Below, one piece after another: positions 52,834-63,990 of a stretch of 64,000 nt of DNA. Within the stretch, counting starts at the first letter, position 1. Each line of letters opens with the position of its first letter. The DNA comes from Nitriliruptoraceae bacterium (GTDB lineage Bacteria > Actinomycetota > Nitriliruptoria > Nitriliruptorales > Nitriliruptoraceae): contig JAGYKW010000004.1 in the NCBI GenBank assembly GCA_018401275.1, positions 1 through 64,000 of the forward strand, read 5' to 3'. The notes beneath the pieces were generated by a model that did not search any database, was not told where the DNA came from, and saw only the letters and a program-made list of their open reading frames with translations. The translations under genes and the position numbers were made by a program.

Positions 52834-54678
52834 ATGGCCAAGGCTGTCGGCATCGACCTCGGCACGACCAACTCCGTCGTGTCCGTCATGGAGGGCGGTG
52901 AGCCCCAGGTCATCGCGAACGCCGAGGGTGCTCGCACCACCCCGTCCGTCGTCGCGTGGTCCAAGGGCGGCGAGGTGCTCGTGGGAGAGGTGGCCAAGCG
53001 CCAGGCCGTCACCAACCCCGACCGCACCATCCGCTCCGTCAAGCGCCACATCGGCACGGGCTGGACGACCGACATCGACGGCAAGCCGTACACGCCGCAG
53101 GAGATCAGCGCGCGTGTGCTCATGAAGCTCAAGCGCGACGCCGAGGCCTACCTCGGCGAGGACGTCACGCAGGCCGTCATCACCGTGCCCGCCTACTTCG
53201 ACGACGCGCAGCGCCAGGCCACCAAGGAGGCGGGCGAGATCGCCGGTCTCGAGGTGCTGCGTCTGGTCGCCGAGCCGACGGCCGCAGCACTCGCCTACGG
53301 CCTCGAGAAGACCGAGGAGCAGACCATCCTCGTCTTCGACCTCGGTGGCGGCACGTTCGACGTGTCGGTGCTCGAGATCGCCGAAGGCGTCTTCGACGTC
53401 AAGTCCACCGCTGGCGACGCGCAGCTCGGTGGTGACGACTGGGACGACGCGCTCATCGACTGGATGGTGACGACGTTCAAGAACGACAACGGCGTCGACC
53501 TGTCCAAGGACCGCATGGCGCTGCAGCGACTGAAGGAGGCCGCGGAGAAGGCGAAGATCGAGCTGTCGAGCTCGCAGTCGACGTCGATCAACCTGCCGTT
53601 CCTCACCGCGACCGATGCGGGCCCGCTGCACTTCGAGGCCACGCTGAGCCGCGCCAAGTTCAACGAGCTCACCGCGTCGCTGCTCGAGCGCTGCGAGGGT
53701 CCGTTCCTGCGCGCCGTGAAGGACGCGGGCATCGCGATGGGCGACATCGACCACGTCATCCTCGTCGGCGGATCCACGCGCATCCCGGCCGTGCAGGAGC
53801 TCGTCGCTCGTCTCACCGGCGGCAAGGAGCCGCACAAGGGCGTGAACCCCGACGAGGTCGTCGCGGTCGGCGCCGCGCTGCAGGCCGGCGTGCTCAAGGG
53901 CGACGTGAAGGACGTGCTGCTCCTCGACGTGACCCCGCTGTCGCTCGGTATCGAGACGAAGGGCGGCATCACGCACAAGCTCATCGAGCGCAACACGACG
54001 ATCCCGACGCGTCGTGCCGAGACGTTCACCACTGCCGACGACAACCAGCCGTCGGTCGAGATCCACGTGCTCCAGGGTGAGCGTGAGATGGTCGGCGACA
54101 ACAAGACGCTGGGCAAGTTCATGCTGACCGACCTGCCGCCCGCGCCGCGCGGGATGCCGCAGATCGAGGTCGCGTTCGACATCGACGCGAACGGCATCGT
54201 GCACGTGTCCGCGAAGGACCTCGGCACCGGCAAGGAGCAGTCGATGACGATCACCGGCGGCTCCGCGCTGCCCAAGGACGACATCCAGCAGATGGTCGAG
54301 GACGCCGAGAAGTACGCCGAGGAGGACCGTCGCCGCCGCGAGGCCGTCGAGGTCCGCAACCAGGCCGACCAGCTCGTCTACCAGACCGAGAAGACGCTGA
54401 AGGATCAGGGCGAGAAGCTCGACGCCGCGCTGAGCGCGGAGGTCGAGGAGGCGCTGACCGGGCTCAAGGACGCGCTCAAGGGCGACGACACCGATGCGGT
54501 CCGCAGCGGCATGGAGGCGCTCGGCGCGCTCAGCCAGCGGCTCGCCGAGGCGATCTACCAGGCGTCCGCGACGGAGACCGACGGTGGGGACACCGGTTCG
54601 GACGACGACGTGGACGACGCCGAGATCGTCGACGCCGAGGTCGTGGACGAGGGCGATGACCAGGCCGCGGCGAGCTGA
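52834..54678 (+). CDS. dnaK: Chaperone DnaK (Hsp70)
   Basis: 614-residue ATP-driven chaperone. [13 protein letters not shown] at the start, [49 protein letters not shown], the linker [14 protein letters not shown] and an acidic end [17 protein letters not shown] at 52834 follows AGGAGG. First gene of dnaK-grpE-dnaJ-hspR-clpB. Confidence 0.98.
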   Translation: MAKAVGIDLGTTNSVVSVMEGGEPQVIANAEGARTTPSVVAWSKGGEVLVGEVAKRQAVTNPDRTIRSVKRHIGTGWTTDIDGKPYTPQEISARVLMKLKRDAEAYLGEDVTQAVITVPAYFDDAQRQATKEAGEIAGLEVLRLVAEPTAAALAYGLEKTEEQTILVFDLGGGTFDVSVLEIAEGVFDVKSTAGDAQLGGDDWDDALIDWMVTTFKNDNGVDLSKDRMALQRLKEAAEKAKIELSSSQSTSINLPFLTATDAGPLHFEATLSRAKFNELTASLLERCEGPFLRAVKDAGIAMGDIDHVILVGGSTRIPAVQELVARLTGGKEPHKGVNPDEVVAVGAALQAGVLKGDVKDVLLLDVTPLSLGIETKGGITHKLIERNTTIPTRRAETFTTADDNQPSVEIHVLQGEREMVGDNKTLGKFMLTDLPPAPRGMPQIEVAFDIDANGIVHVSAKDLGTGKEQSMTITGGSALPKDDIQQMVEDAEKYAEEDRRRREAVEVRNQADQLVYQTEKTLKDQGEKLDAALSAEVEEALTGLKDALKGDDTDAVRSGMEALGALSQRLAEAIYQASATETDGGDTGSDDDVDDAEIVDAEVVDEGDDQAAAS

Positions 54679-54725
54679 GCTTCCCGCCGCGACCGACCGC
54701 ACCGCCTCCACAGCGAGGAGCGACC

Positions 54726-55394
54726 GTGACCGACGACGAGACGACGCAGGTGCCCGACGAGCTGCTCGAGGCGCTCGCGGGGCTCGAAGGCGTCGAGGGA
54801 CCTGCGGCCGAGCGTGCCACCGATGACGGCATGCCGACCGGGATGGACCTCGAGGCGCGCGCCGAGGCCGACCCACGCAGCCGCATCGAGCTGATCGTCG
54901 CGATCGACGCCGTCGAGGCGCAGCGCGACGAGTACCTCGACGACCTGCGGCGCTCCCACGCCGACTTCGAGAACTACCGCAAGCGGGTCGCTCGCGACGG
55001 AGCGATCCAGCGCGAGCACGGACGCAGCGACGTCGTGACCGTGCTGCTCGACGTGCTCGACGACCTCGACCGGGTCGTCGCGGCCGCGGACGCGCTGACC
55101 GACACGCACGCCGCCGAGGTGACCGCCGTGGCATCAGGCGTGCGGGTCGTGGCCGAGAAGGCGCAGCGGGTGCTCGAGGGACTCGGTATCGAGCGTGTCG
55201 ACGCGGCGGGCGTCCCGTTCGATCCGACCGTCCACGACGCGGTCCAGCAGGTCGACAGCGAGCGCGCGGACGGCGCTGTGGAGGGGAGCGCGGACGGTGG
55301 CGCCAGTGGGCCGATGGTCCACACGGTGCTGCGTCCTGGCTACCGATCGGCGGAGCGCGTGCTGCGCCCGGCGATGGTGGTCGTCGAGCAGTGA
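54726..55394 (+). CDS. grpE: Nucleotide exchange factor GrpE
   Basis: 222-residue DnaK exchange factor. A long helix region (VEAQRDEYLDDLRRSHADFENYRKRVARDG) precedes the beta domain (GVPFDPTVHDAVQQVDSE, TVLRPGYRSAERVLRPAMVVV). GTG at 54726 has GAGGAG upstream. Lies 47 bp after dnaK. Confidence 0.95.
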   Translation: MTDDETTQVPDELLEALAGLEGVEGPAAERATDDGMPTGMDLEARAEADPRSRIELIVAIDAVEAQRDEYLDDLRRSHADFENYRKRVARDGAIQREHGRSDVVTVLLDVLDDLDRVVAAADALTDTHAAEVTAVASGVRVVAEKAQRVLEGLGIERVDAAGVPFDPTVHDAVQQVDSERADGAVEGSADGGASGPMVHTVLRPGYRSAERVLRPAMVVVEQ

Positions 55395-55424
55395 TGACCC
55401 GCGACGACGGCTGAGGGGGAGACG

Positions 55425-56585
55425 ATGGCTCCACAGCGCGAGTGGCTCGAGAAGGACTACTACGCGACCCTCGGCGTGTCCAAGGACGCGACCACGACCG
55501 AGATCAAGAAGGCGTACCGCCGGCTCGCCCGTGAGAACCATCCTGACGCCAAGCCTGACGACTCGCGTGCCGAGGCGCGCTTCAAGGACATCGGCGAGGC
55601 CTACTCCGTCGTGGGCGACGCTGCGACGCGCAAGGAGTACGACGAGCTGCGTCGTCTCGGCGCGTCCGGCTTCGGCGGCATGCCCGGAGGGTTCCCCGGC
55701 GGTGCGGCCGGCGGCTTCGGCGGGGCCGACCTCGGGGACATCCTCGGTCAGATGTTCGGCGGTGGTGCAGCCGGTGCGGCGCGCGGTGGGCGCGGCCGTG
55801 GTGGCGCGACGCGCAACCGTCCGCGACGTGGCGCCGACGTCGAGTCCGACCTGCACCTCACGTTCGAGGACGCGCTCTCCGGCGTGTCGACCACCATCAA
55901 CGTGACGGCCGAAGGGCCGTGCACGACGTGCCGTGGCAGCGGCGCAGCACCGGGATCGAGCCGCGCGACCTGCACCACCTGCAGCGGCAGCGGCGAGGTC
56001 ACCGTCGACCAGGGGATGTTCTCCTTCGCGCAGCCGTGCGGCCGCTGCGGCGGAGCGGGCAGCGTCGTCGAGTCCCCGTGCCGGACGTGCTCCGGCAGCG
56101 GCAGCGTGATCACCCCGCGGCGCATCCAGGTCCGCATCCCCGCGGGGGTCCGTGACGGTGCGACCGTGCGGGTCGCCGGCCGTGGCCAGTCCGGTCGCGA
56201 CGGTGGCCCGGCAGGTGACGTGCTCGTGCGCGTGCGCGTCACCGAGCATCCGCTGTTCGGCCGCAAGGGCGACGACGTGACGCTCGACGTGCCGCTGACC
56301 TTCAGCGAGGCGGCGCTCGGCACGACCATCGTCGTCCCCACGCCGTCCGGTGAGACCCGTCGGATCCGCATCCCTGCGGGCACGCAGCCCGGCAAGGTCC
56401 TGCGGGTGCGCGATCAGGGGGCTCCGCGCACGCGCGGGACCGGCAACGGTGACCTGCTCGTCACCGTCCGGGTGAACGTCCCCGAGCGGCTGACCGACGA
56501 GCAGGAGCGCATCGTCCAGGAGCTCCACACCCACGACGACACCACCGCACGTGACGCCATGCTCGGCGTCACGACGGAGGCCTGA
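55425..56585 (+). CDS. dnaJ: Chaperone DnaJ (type I)
   Basis: 386-residue co-chaperone. J domain with HPD (RENHPDAKPD), a Gly/Phe-rich linker, four CxxCxGxG zinc repeats (CTTCRGSG, CTTCSGSG, CGRCGGAG, CRTCSGSG) and the C-terminal peptide-binding domains. ATG at 55425 follows a G-rich site. Confidence 0.96.
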   Translation: MAPQREWLEKDYYATLGVSKDATTTEIKKAYRRLARENHPDAKPDDSRAEARFKDIGEAYSVVGDAATRKEYDELRRLGASGFGGMPGGFPGGAAGGFGGADLGDILGQMFGGGAAGAARGGRGRGGATRNRPRRGADVESDLHLTFEDALSGVSTTINVTAEGPCTTCRGSGAAPGSSRATCTTCSGSGEVTVDQGMFSFAQPCGRCGGAGSVVESPCRTCSGSGSVITPRRIQVRIPAGVRDGATVRVAGRGQSGRDGGPAGDVLVRVRVTEHPLFGRKGDDVTLDVPLTFSEAALGTTIVVPTPSGETRRIRIPAGTQPGKVLRVRDQGAPRTRGTGNGDLLVTVRVNVPERLTDEQERIVQELHTHDDTTARDAMLGVTTEA

Positions 56586-56586
56586 C

Positions 56587-57285
56587 ATGGCAGAGGCACA
56601 GCGCTTCCTCGACCCCGCCGACGGCGGCTGGTCCTGGTCGCGTCGCCCGCCACGCACGCCGCGTCCGTCACTGCCCGCCGCCGGCCAGGCGCAGCACGAC
56701 GCGGGGGTGGGCCTCGGAGCAGATCACGGTCCGGAGATCGACGGCGACCGTGAGCCGTCCTTCGACGACACGTACGACGGTCCGGGGCCCGATCACGACC
56801 TGCCCGCGTTCGTCATCTCCGTCGCCGCCGAGATGTCCGAGCTGCATCCGCAGACGTTGCGCGCCTACGAGCGGGATGGACTGCTCTCGCCCTACCGCAC
56901 CCCGGGCGGCACGCGTCGCTACTCGATGCGTGACGTCGAGCGGTTGCGCCTCATCCGTCGCCTGACCCAGGACGAGGGGCTCAACCTCGCCGGCGTGCGG
57001 CTCGTGCTCGAGATGGGCGAACGGCTGGAGGGCTCGCGACGTCGCATCGCCGAGCTCGAGGAGATGGTGCGGGTGCTCGGCTCGCGGCTCGACCAGCGTC
57101 CCACGTCCGAGCGCTTCGACATCGTGAAGGCACCGGCTGCCGGCATGGAGCTCCACCGGTCGTCACGGCGCACCGGGACACGCACTGCACCGCCCGTGCA
57201 GCGCGCCCGCCCGCTGCTCCCGCCGGACCTGCGCTCGATCGGACCGCAGCCTGCTGGACCGCAACTCGCGGAACCGCGCGCCTGA
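56587..57285 (+). CDS. hspR: Heat-shock repressor HspR (MerR family), extended
   Basis: 232 residues against about 130-150 usual. The MerR-type core PAFVISVAAEMSELHPQTLRAYERDGLLSPYRTPGGTRRYSMRDVERLRLIRRL starts near residue 75. The first 75 residues are Pro/Asp-rich and the last 60 Pro/Arg-rich. ATG lies one base after the dnaJ stop. It should repress this operon at the HAIR-like site. Confidence 0.93.
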   Translation: MAEAQRFLDPADGGWSWSRRPPRTPRPSLPAAGQAQHDAGVGLGADHGPEIDGDREPSFDDTYDGPGPDHDLPAFVISVAAEMSELHPQTLRAYERDGLLSPYRTPGGTRRYSMRDVERLRLIRRLTQDEGLNLAGVRLVLEMGERLEGSRRRIAELEEMVRVLGSRLDQRPTSERFDIVKAPAAGMELHRSSRRTGTRTAPPVQRARPLLPPDLRSIGPQPAGPQLAEPRA

Positions 57286-57324
57286 CCGGCGCCCCCACGC
57301 AGCACTGCGGCACAGGAGGACACG

Positions 57325-59907
57325 ATGGACCTCGAGCGACTGACCAGCCGGTCGAAGGATGCACTGCGTGCCGCGCTGACGTCGGCGCGCGACCGCAACC
57401 ATCCGGAGGCGTCCCAGCCGCACCTGCTGCGCGCGCTGCTCGACCAGCCCGAGGGGCTGACGATGCCGCTGCTGCAGCGTGCCGGCGCGAACCCGGCCGA
57501 CGTGCGTCGTCGACTCGACGCGCTGCTCGACGCGCTGCCTGCGGCCTACGGCGCGACCGGTGAGGCCCGCATCAGCGACACGCTCGTCCGCACGCTCGAA
57601 GCCGCACTCGTCGAGGCGCAGGGGCTGGGCGACGAGTACGCGTCCACCGAGCACCTCGTGCTCGCGATGCTCGCCGGCAGCGACCGCACCGCCGGCGTGC
57701 TGCGCGAGGCGGGGCTCACGCGCGACGGGCTGCTGCAGGCGCTGCAGACGATCCGCGGCACCCAGCGCGTCACCTCGGCCGACCCCGAGTCGACCTACGA
57801 GGCGCTCGAGAAGTATTCGCGCGACCTGACCGCGGCCGCCCGTGAGGGTCGGCTCGACCCGGTCATCGGCCGTGACGAGGAGATCCGTCGCACCATCCAG
57901 GTGCTCGTGCGCCGCACGAAGAACAACCCGGTGCTCATCGGTGAGCCGGGCGTCGGCAAGACCGCCATCGTCGAGGGCCTCGCACGTCGCATCATCGAGG
58001 GCGACGTCCCGACGCTGCTGAAGGACAAGAAGCTCGTCGAGCTCGACCTGTCCGCGATGGTCGCGGGCGCGAAGTACCGCGGCGAGTTCGAGGAGCGGCT
58101 CAAGGCGGTGCTCAAGGAGATCGAGGCGTCCGACGGGCGCATCATCACCTTCATCGACGAGCTCCACACCGTCGTCGGCGCCGGAGCGGCCGAGGGCGCG
58201 ATGGACGCGGCGAACATGCTCAAGCCGCTGCTCGCGCGCGGACGGCTGCGCATGATCGGGGCGACGACGCTGACCGAGTACCGCGCGATCGAGAAGGATG
58301 CGGCGCTCGAACGGCGCTTCCAGCCGGTGCACGTGGCCGAGCCGTCCGTCGCCGACACGATCGGCATCCTGCGTGGGCTCAAGGAGCGCTACGAGGTCCA
58401 CCACGGGGTGCGCATCACCGACGACGCGATCGTCGCCGCCGCGAAGCTGTCCGACCGCTACCTGACCGAGCGCTTCCTGCCCGACAAGGCGATCGACCTG
58501 CTCGACGAGGCGGCCGCCGGGCTGCGCATCGCGATCGACTCGATGCCGCCGGAGATCGACGAGGTCGACCGGCGTCGTCGTCAGCTCGAGATCGAACGGG
58601 TCGGGCTCGCGAAGGAGGAGTCGGCCGGCGCGAAGGCTCGGCTCGCCGACCTCGAGGTCGAGCTGCGCGAGCTCGGCGAGAGGCTCGACGCGATGAAGGC
58701 GCGCTGGCAGCAGGAGAAGGACGCGATCTCCGGGCTGCAGGCGCTGCGCGAGGAGCTCGAGACGGTGCGCGAGCAGGCCGCGGTCGCCGAGCGCGACGGG
58801 CTCTACGAACGCACCGCCGAGCTGCGCTACGGCACCATCCCCGACCTCGAGCGCCGCCTCGAGGCCGCGGACGCCGAGATGACCGCACTGCGCGAGTCCG
58901 GCGAGTCGCTCCTCGAGGAGGAGGTCACCGAGACCGAGATCGCGCAGGTCGTCGGCCGCTGGACCGGCATCCCCGTCTCGCGCCTCGTCGAGGCCGAGTC
59001 GGCGAAGCTCGCCCGGCTCGAGGACGAGCTGCACGAGCGCGTCATCGGTCAGGACGCTGCGGTCGCCGCCGTCGCGAACGCGGTGCGGCGCTCGCGCGCC
59101 GGCCTGTCCGACCCCGACCGACCGCTCGGATCGTTCCTGTTCCTCGGTCCGACGGGCGTGGGCAAGACCGAGCTCGCGCGCACGCTGGCCTCGTTCCTGT
59201 TCGACGACGAGGCCGCGCTCGTGCGCATCGACATGGGGGAGTTCCAGGAGAAGCACTCGATCTCGCGACTCATCGGTGCGCCCCCCGGCTACGTCGGGTA
59301 CGAGGACGCCGGGCAGCTCACCGAGGCCGTGCGCCGACGTCCCTACCGGGTCATCCTGCTCGACGAGGTCGAGAAGGCGCACCCCGACGTGTTCAACGTC
59401 CTGCTCCAGCTGCTCGATGACGGCCGGCTCACCGACGGGCAGGGACGCACCGTCGACTTCCGCAACGTCGTCGTGATCATGACGTCGAACCTCGGCTCGA
59501 CGCACATCCTCGACGTCACGCTCTCCCCCGACGAGCTGCGCGAGCGCGTCATGGTCGACGTGCGCGGCCACTTCCGGCCCGAGTTCCTCAACCGCATCGA
59601 TGAGACCGTCATCTTCGACCGGCTCGGACGCGACGAGCTGCGCTCCATCGTCGACGTGCAGCTCGAGCGGCTGCGGCGCCGGCTCGAGGACCGTGACCTC
59701 GAGCTGCGTGTCACCGATGCGGGCAAGGACCTGCTCGCCTCGCTCGGCTACGACCCGATCTACGGCGCCCGCCCGTTGAAGCGCGCGATCCGGACGTACG
59801 TCGAGGACCCGCTCGCGCTCGCACTGCTCGAAGGTCGCATCGCGGGGACGGCGGTCGAGGTCGACGCCGACGGCGCTTCGATCGTCGTGCGCGGCGCCAG
59901 CGCGTGA
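57325..59907 (+). CDS. clpB: ATP-dependent chaperone ClpB
   Basis: 860-residue disaggregase that works with DnaK. N domain ([30 protein letters not shown]), first AAA+ with [15 protein letters not shown], a coiled-coil middle domain (about 400-525), second AAA+ with [11 protein letters not shown] and the [10 protein letters not shown] end. ATG at 57325 follows AGGAGG. It is in the HspR-controlled operon. Confidence 0.97.
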   Translation: MDLERLTSRSKDALRAALTSARDRNHPEASQPHLLRALLDQPEGLTMPLLQRAGANPADVRRRLDALLDALPAAYGATGEARISDTLVRTLEAALVEAQGLGDEYASTEHLVLAMLAGSDRTAGVLREAGLTRDGLLQALQTIRGTQRVTSADPESTYEALEKYSRDLTAAAREGRLDPVIGRDEEIRRTIQVLVRRTKNNPVLIGEPGVGKTAIVEGLARRIIEGDVPTLLKDKKLVELDLSAMVAGAKYRGEFEERLKAVLKEIEASDGRIITFIDELHTVVGAGAAEGAMDAANMLKPLLARGRLRMIGATTLTEYRAIEKDAALERRFQPVHVAEPSVADTIGILRGLKERYEVHHGVRITDDAIVAAAKLSDRYLTERFLPDKAIDLLDEAAAGLRIAIDSMPPEIDEVDRRRRQLEIERVGLAKEESAGAKARLADLEVELRELGERLDAMKARWQQEKDAISGLQALREELETVREQAAVAERDGLYERTAELRYGTIPDLERRLEAADAEMTALRESGESLLEEEVTETEIAQVVGRWTGIPVSRLVEAESAKLARLEDELHERVIGQDAAVAAVANAVRRSRAGLSDPDRPLGSFLFLGPTGVGKTELARTLASFLFDDEAALVRIDMGEFQEKHSISRLIGAPPGYVGYEDAGQLTEAVRRRPYRVILLDEVEKAHPDVFNVLLQLLDDGRLTDGQGRTVDFRNVVVIMTSNLGSTHILDVTLSPDELRERVMVDVRGHFRPEFLNRIDETVIFDRLGRDELRSIVDVQLERLRRRLEDRDLELRVTDAGKDLLASLGYDPIYGARPLKRAIRTYVEDPLALALLEGRIAGTAVEVDADGASIVVRGASA

Positions 59908-61382
59908 GCGGCGCTCGCAGCACCGCACGAACCGACGCGGTCGTCGTCGGGGCCGGACCGAACGGTCTGGCCGCGGCGCTGACGCTCGCTCGCTCCGGCT
60001 TCCGTGTGACCGTCCTCGAGGCGGCCGACGAACCCGGTGGCGGGACGCGCTCGTTCGCCGACCCGGTGGTCGACGGGCTCATCCACGACCACTGCGCGGC
60101 CGTGCATCCGTTCGGGATCGGCTCGCCCTACCTCCGCACCCTGCCGCTCGACCGCTACGGCCTCGAGTGGCTCCAGCCCGAGATCGCCTGCGCGCATCCG
60201 CTCGATGACGGGACGGCCGCGCTGCTGCATCAGGACCTCGACGAGACGGTCGCCGGACTCGGTGCGGACGGGGCGTGGTGGCGACGCCTGTTCGCCGCAC
60301 CGTCGCAGCACTTCGACGCGCTCGCAACGTCGATCCTCGGACCGCTCGTGCGGATCCCGCGTCATCCGGTCGTGCTCGCGCGCAACGGCCTGCTGTCGCT
60401 CGCGCCCGCGACGCTGACCGCATCACGCTTCGCGCACGGGATCGAAGGTCCTGGTGCGGCGCTGCTCGGTGGCGTCGCTGCGCACGCGGTCGCACCCCTC
60501 GACTCGCCGGGGACGACCGGGGTCGCCACCATGCTGATCGCCGCCGGACATGCACGCGGCTGGCCGGTCGCACGCGGCGGCTCGCAGTCCATCTGGCGCG
60601 CGATGGTCGCGATGCTCGAGGAGCTCGGCGGCGAGGTCATCACCGGCGTGCGCGTGCGGTCGATGCGTGACCTGCCGCGCGCCCGGGTCGCGCTGTTCGA
60701 CACCGACCCGGGCCAGCTCGCGGACATCCTCGGCGACGCGGCCGACGCGCGCGAGCAGCGACGGCTGCGCGGCTGGCAGCACGCGAGCGCCGGCGCGTTC
60801 AAGGTCGACCTCGCCGTGCGCGGTGGGGTGCCGTGGACGGCGGAGGGCGCACGGCGCGCCGGGACGCTCCACCTCGGGGGGACGTTCACCGAGATCGCGG
60901 ACAGCGAGGCGGCGAGCAGCGCCGGACGCATGCCCGCACGGCCGTACGTGCTCGTGTCGCAGCCGGCCATCGCCGACCCGTCACGGCGTGTCGGTGACAT
61001 CGAGCCCGTCTGGGCCTACGCGCACGTCCCGGCCGACGCGCCGGCGGGACCTGGAGCGCCGGACCCGGAGCTCGCCCGCGACGCGATCCTGGCTCAGCTC
61101 GAGCGCTTCGCGCCGGGGCTCGCGGAGCGCATCGTCGCCACGCACGTCACCACACCGGCCGACTTCGCCGCCGGCAACGCGAACCTCGTCGGTGGGGACA
61201 TCACCGGTGGCGCGCTCACCCTGCGCCAGCTCGTCGCCCGCCCGCGCTTCGGCCCCGACCCGTACGCGACGGGCGTGCCGGGAGCGTTCCTGTGCTCCGC
61301 CTCGACCGCCCCGGGCGCGGGCGTGCACGGGATGTGCGGCCACCATGCGGCCCGCTCCGCCCTGCGGGTGCTCACCCGCTGA
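59904..61382 (+). CDS. FAD-dependent oxidoreductase, phytoene dehydrogenase-like
   Basis: 492 residues. The dinucleotide motif [29 protein letters not shown] is at the start; the end has [31 protein letters not shown], the usual C-terminal FAD contact. It belongs to the CrtI/COG1233 group, most members of which have no known substrate; no carotenoid genes adjoin. GTG at 59904 overlaps the clpB stop (GTGA), so it may be read as the last heat-shock operon gene. Confidence 0.88.
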   Translation: MSGARSTARTDAVVVGAGPNGLAAALTLARSGFRVTVLEAADEPGGGTRSFADPVVDGLIHDHCAAVHPFGIGSPYLRTLPLDRYGLEWLQPEIACAHPLDDGTAALLHQDLDETVAGLGADGAWWRRLFAAPSQHFDALATSILGPLVRIPRHPVVLARNGLLSLAPATLTASRFAHGIEGPGAALLGGVAAHAVAPLDSPGTTGVATMLIAAGHARGWPVARGGSQSIWRAMVAMLEELGGEVITGVRVRSMRDLPRARVALFDTDPGQLADILGDAADAREQRRLRGWQHASAGAFKVDLAVRGGVPWTAEGARRAGTLHLGGTFTEIADSEAASSAGRMPARPYVLVSQPAIADPSRRVGDIEPVWAYAHVPADAPAGPGAPDPELARDAILAQLERFAPGLAERIVATHVTTPADFAAGNANLVGGDITGGALTLRQLVARPRFGPDPYATGVPGAFLCSASTAPGAGVHGMCGHHAARSALRVLTR

Positions 61383-61518
61383 GCCGCCCGCGTCGAGCGG
61401 CGCGCGATGAGCGATCCGGTCCGCGGACACGTGACGCGTGGAGCACCGCTGCGTACGCTGACGGCGCGTCCCGTGCGGCCTCGACGCACCGTGCACGACC
61501 CCCTCGAGCGGAGCTCCC

Positions 61519-62667
61519 ATGCGGATCGGCATCCTCACCGGCGGCGGCGACGTCCCCGGCCTCAACCCCAGCATCAAGGCCGTCGTCGAGCGGGTGAGCA
61601 CCGAGGGTCACGAGGTGCTCGGCATCCGGCGCGGCTGGGGCGGTCTGCTCGAGTACGACCTCGACGACCCGGACGCCGCCGAGCGCAACACTCGTCCGCT
61701 CGACCGTGCGGCCGTGCGCACCATCGACCGCACCGGCGGCACGACCCTGCACACGTCGCGCACCAATCCCGGGCGCGTGCGCGCGAAGGACATGCCGGCG
61801 TTCCTCGCGGACCAGGCGAGAGGGGAGGAGCCGTTCGACTTCACGCCGCACGTGCTCCGCGTGCTCGAGCGCCTGCAGCTCGACGCGCTGATCGCCATCG
61901 GTGGCGACGACACGCTGTCGTATGCGCGCCGCCTCCACGAGGAGGGCTTCGCCGTCGTCGCGATCCCGAAGACGATGGACAACGACGTCCATGGCACCGA
62001 CTACTGCATCGGCTTCTCGACCGCGGTGACCCGGAGCGTCGAGTTCATCCATCAGTTGCGCACGTCCACCGGGTCGCACGAGCGACTGGCCGTCGTCGAG
62101 CTGTTCGGCCGCTACTCGGGCGAGACGTCCCTGATCTCCGCCTACCTCGCGAGCGTCGACCGCGCGCTCATCTCCGAGGTGCCGTTCGACCCGGAGAAGC
62201 TCGCGGCGCTGATGATGGACGACAAGCGGGCGAACCCGTCGAACTACGCCATGTGCACCGTCTCCGAGGGCGCGACGATCATCGACGGCGAGGTGCACCT
62301 GTCGGGCGATGAGGACCCGTACGGCCACCGCAAGCTCGGCGGCATCGGACAGACCACCGGACAGCTCCTCAAGGAGATCACCGGTCAGGACATCATCACC
62401 CAGGAGCTCGGCTACCTGATGCGCTCGGGTCGCCCCGATTCGCTCGACCTGATGGTCGCGACGAACTTCGCGGTCATGGCTGCTGACCATGCGATGAACG
62501 GTGAGCACGGACGCATGATGGCCCTGCGCGGCGGCACGTACACCAACGTGCCGCTGATGGCGACCGGCGCCGGCGTGAAGCGTGTCGACGTCGACGCGCT
62601 CTACGACGTCGACGCCTACCGGCCCAAGGTGCGGCACGTCGAGGGCAAGCCGATGTTCCTCTACTGA
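61519..62667 (+). CDS. pfkA: 6-phosphofructokinase, probably pyrophosphate-dependent
   Basis: 382-residue [16 protein letters not shown] at the start. The two positions that tell the phosphoryl donor are GGDDT (residues 128-132, Asp where ATP enzymes have Gly) and PKTMDND (150-156, Lys where ATP enzymes have Gly): both are the PPi-dependent type. The substrate region [14 protein letters not shown] is present. ATG at 61519 has GGAG. ppdK in this window is a natural partner. Confidence 0.93.
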   Translation: MRIGILTGGGDVPGLNPSIKAVVERVSTEGHEVLGIRRGWGGLLEYDLDDPDAAERNTRPLDRAAVRTIDRTGGTTLHTSRTNPGRVRAKDMPAFLADQARGEEPFDFTPHVLRVLERLQLDALIAIGGDDTLSYARRLHEEGFAVVAIPKTMDNDVHGTDYCIGFSTAVTRSVEFIHQLRTSTGSHERLAVVELFGRYSGETSLISAYLASVDRALISEVPFDPEKLAALMMDDKRANPSNYAMCTVSEGATIIDGEVHLSGDEDPYGHRKLGGIGQTTGQLLKEITGQDIITQELGYLMRSGRPDSLDLMVATNFAVMAADHAMNGEHGRMMALRGGTYTNVPLMATGAGVKRVDVDALYDVDAYRPKVRHVEGKPMFLY

Positions 62668-62694
62668 CGCGTCACTGACGCGTCACTGGCTGCG

Positions 62695-63135
62695 TCACTG
62701 GCCGAGGCGGCGGAAGTCCCAGCTGCGCTCGGCGGACAGCGCGAGTGCGAACCACGTGTGATGGTGCGCTGGTGCGAGCGGCTCGTCGGAGCCGAAGTAC
62801 TTGCGCGCGTATGCGGCACGGACCGCGAGCGGCACCGCGTCGTCGTCGACCCGGGTCGGGACGGCGCGTGCGGACAGGCCGTGCAGCTCTTCGTAGCCAT
62901 GGCCGGCGTCGATCGTGACGGCGCAGCGTCCGCCGGCCTCGAGCCGCCGGGTGCGGCGTGCTCGGTTCAGGTTCCAGATCCACAGCTCGCCGCGTTCGTC
63001 GTCGTGATGGGCGAACCACAACGGGACGACGACCGGCCAGGCCTCATCGTCGACCGTGGCGAGCCGCAGCACCCGCTGCTCGGTCAGGAACGCTCGGCGC
63101 ACCGTCGGGTCCATCGTCAGGTCCGGTGCGGGCAT
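62695..63135 (-). CDS. Pyridoxamine 5'-phosphate oxidase-fold protein
   Basis: 146-residue split-barrel protein: TEQRVLRLATVDDEAWPVVVPLWFAHHDDERGELWIWNLNRARRTRRLEAGGRCAVTID. Flavin or F420 binding is likely, substrate unknown. ATG at 63135 has GGAGG. It converges with pfkA. GCGTCACTG is repeated three times just after its stop (62671-62700). Confidence 0.85.
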   Translation of the reverse strand: MPAPDLTMDPTVRRAFLTEQRVLRLATVDDEAWPVVVPLWFAHHDDERGELWIWNLNRARRTRRLEAGGRCAVTIDAGHGYEELHGLSARAVPTRVDDDAVPLAVRAAYARKYFGSDEPLAPAHHHTWFALALSAERSWDFRRLGQ

Positions 63136-63251
63136 CCCAACCTCCTCCAGGTCCTGCGACGGGTCCAGGTCCTGCGACGGGCCCGGGAGGCACGCTAGTC
63201 AGGCATGCAGCGGGGCGGAATAGCCCGAAGGGGGCCGGCGTTACCCTTCGC

Positions 63252-63668
63252 ATGATGAACAACGACACCCGCGCCCCCCGTCCGCTGCGCCGCACGCTGC
63301 GCCGTCTGGGCGTCGCCGCTGCCCTCGTGGCCACGCTCGGCACCGCCGCCGCATGCTCCTCCACCGAGGAGGCTGGCCTGAGCGCTGTCGAGGCGCTCCC
63401 GGCGAACACGATGCTGATCGACGTGCGCACCCCCGCCGAGTTCGCCGAGGGCCACCTCGACGGGGCGGTCAACATCCCCGTCGAGCTGCCGACGTTCGCC
63501 GCTCAGGTCGCACTGCTCGATCCGGACATGGACTTCCTCGTCTACTGCCGCAGCGGTCGACGCGCGGACGTCGCCATCGAGTACATGGACACGCTCGGTA
63601 TGACGTCGACGAACCTCGGCTCGGTCGAAGCCGCATCGTCCGCGACCGGGATCCGCGTCGTGCGCTGA
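63252..63668 (+). CDS. Rhodanese-like lipoprotein
   Basis: 138 residues. A lipoprotein signal ending TAAACSS is followed by a rhodanese domain (MLIDVRTPAEFAEGHLDGAVNIPVEL) with the active Cys in VYCRSGRRADVA. It would act outside the membrane in sulfur or thiol transfer. No ribosome-binding site is seen; TACCCT at 63242-63247 would start transcription at the ATG pair 63252/63255, so a leaderless mRNA is likely. Confidence 0.85.
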   Translation: MMNNDTRAPRPLRRTLRRLGVAAALVATLGTAAACSSTEEAGLSAVEALPANTMLIDVRTPAEFAEGHLDGAVNIPVELPTFAAQVALLDPDMDFLVYCRSGRRADVAIEYMDTLGMTSTNLGSVEAASSATGIRVVR

Positions 63669-63735
63669 CGCGCTCCGGCGTATCCTTCGTCGCCAGGGCG
63701 CCGGTGGGGCGCCACCGGACAGGGAGCGCGGGCGC

Positions 63736-63990
63736 ATGGCCGGCACCGTCGAGCGTGATCCGTTCGCACCCATCGAGGCATCGCCGCGAGGCGCCGGACT
63801 GCTCGTCGCCGTCGCCGGCCTGTTCGGCCTGGCCGCGCTGTTCGGTGGCCTGTCACCGATCACCGGCCCGCTCGGGATGCTCGTCGGACTCGTCGCCCAC
63901 GTGAAGGGGCACCGCTACGGCATGCCCGTGACCGTCGCGGCCGGCGTGATGATGATCGTCGGGATGTCGATCACGCTCTACCTCCGCTGA
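63736..63990 (+). CDS. Small two-helix membrane protein
   Basis: 84 residues, two hydrophobic helices (about 22-55 region and 64-82) joined by HVKGHRYG. GGGAG lies before the ATG and a TATCCT -10-like site lies at about 63680. It resembles small DUF4190-like membrane proteins; function unknown. Confidence 0.7.
   Translation: MAGTVERDPFAPIEASPRGAGLLVAVAGLFGLAALFGGLSPITGPLGMLVGLVAHVKGHRYGMPVTVAAGVMMIVGMSITLYLR

Noticed and set aside
57163-59928. Very long open frame antisense to clpB (and similar ones opposite tyrS/AlaX at 29224-33198, dnaN-recF and others)
   Set aside because: Antisense frames stay open by chance in DNA this GC-rich; the composition is Arg/Asp/Glu/Val-rich with no family motifs, while the sense strand encodes complete known proteins.
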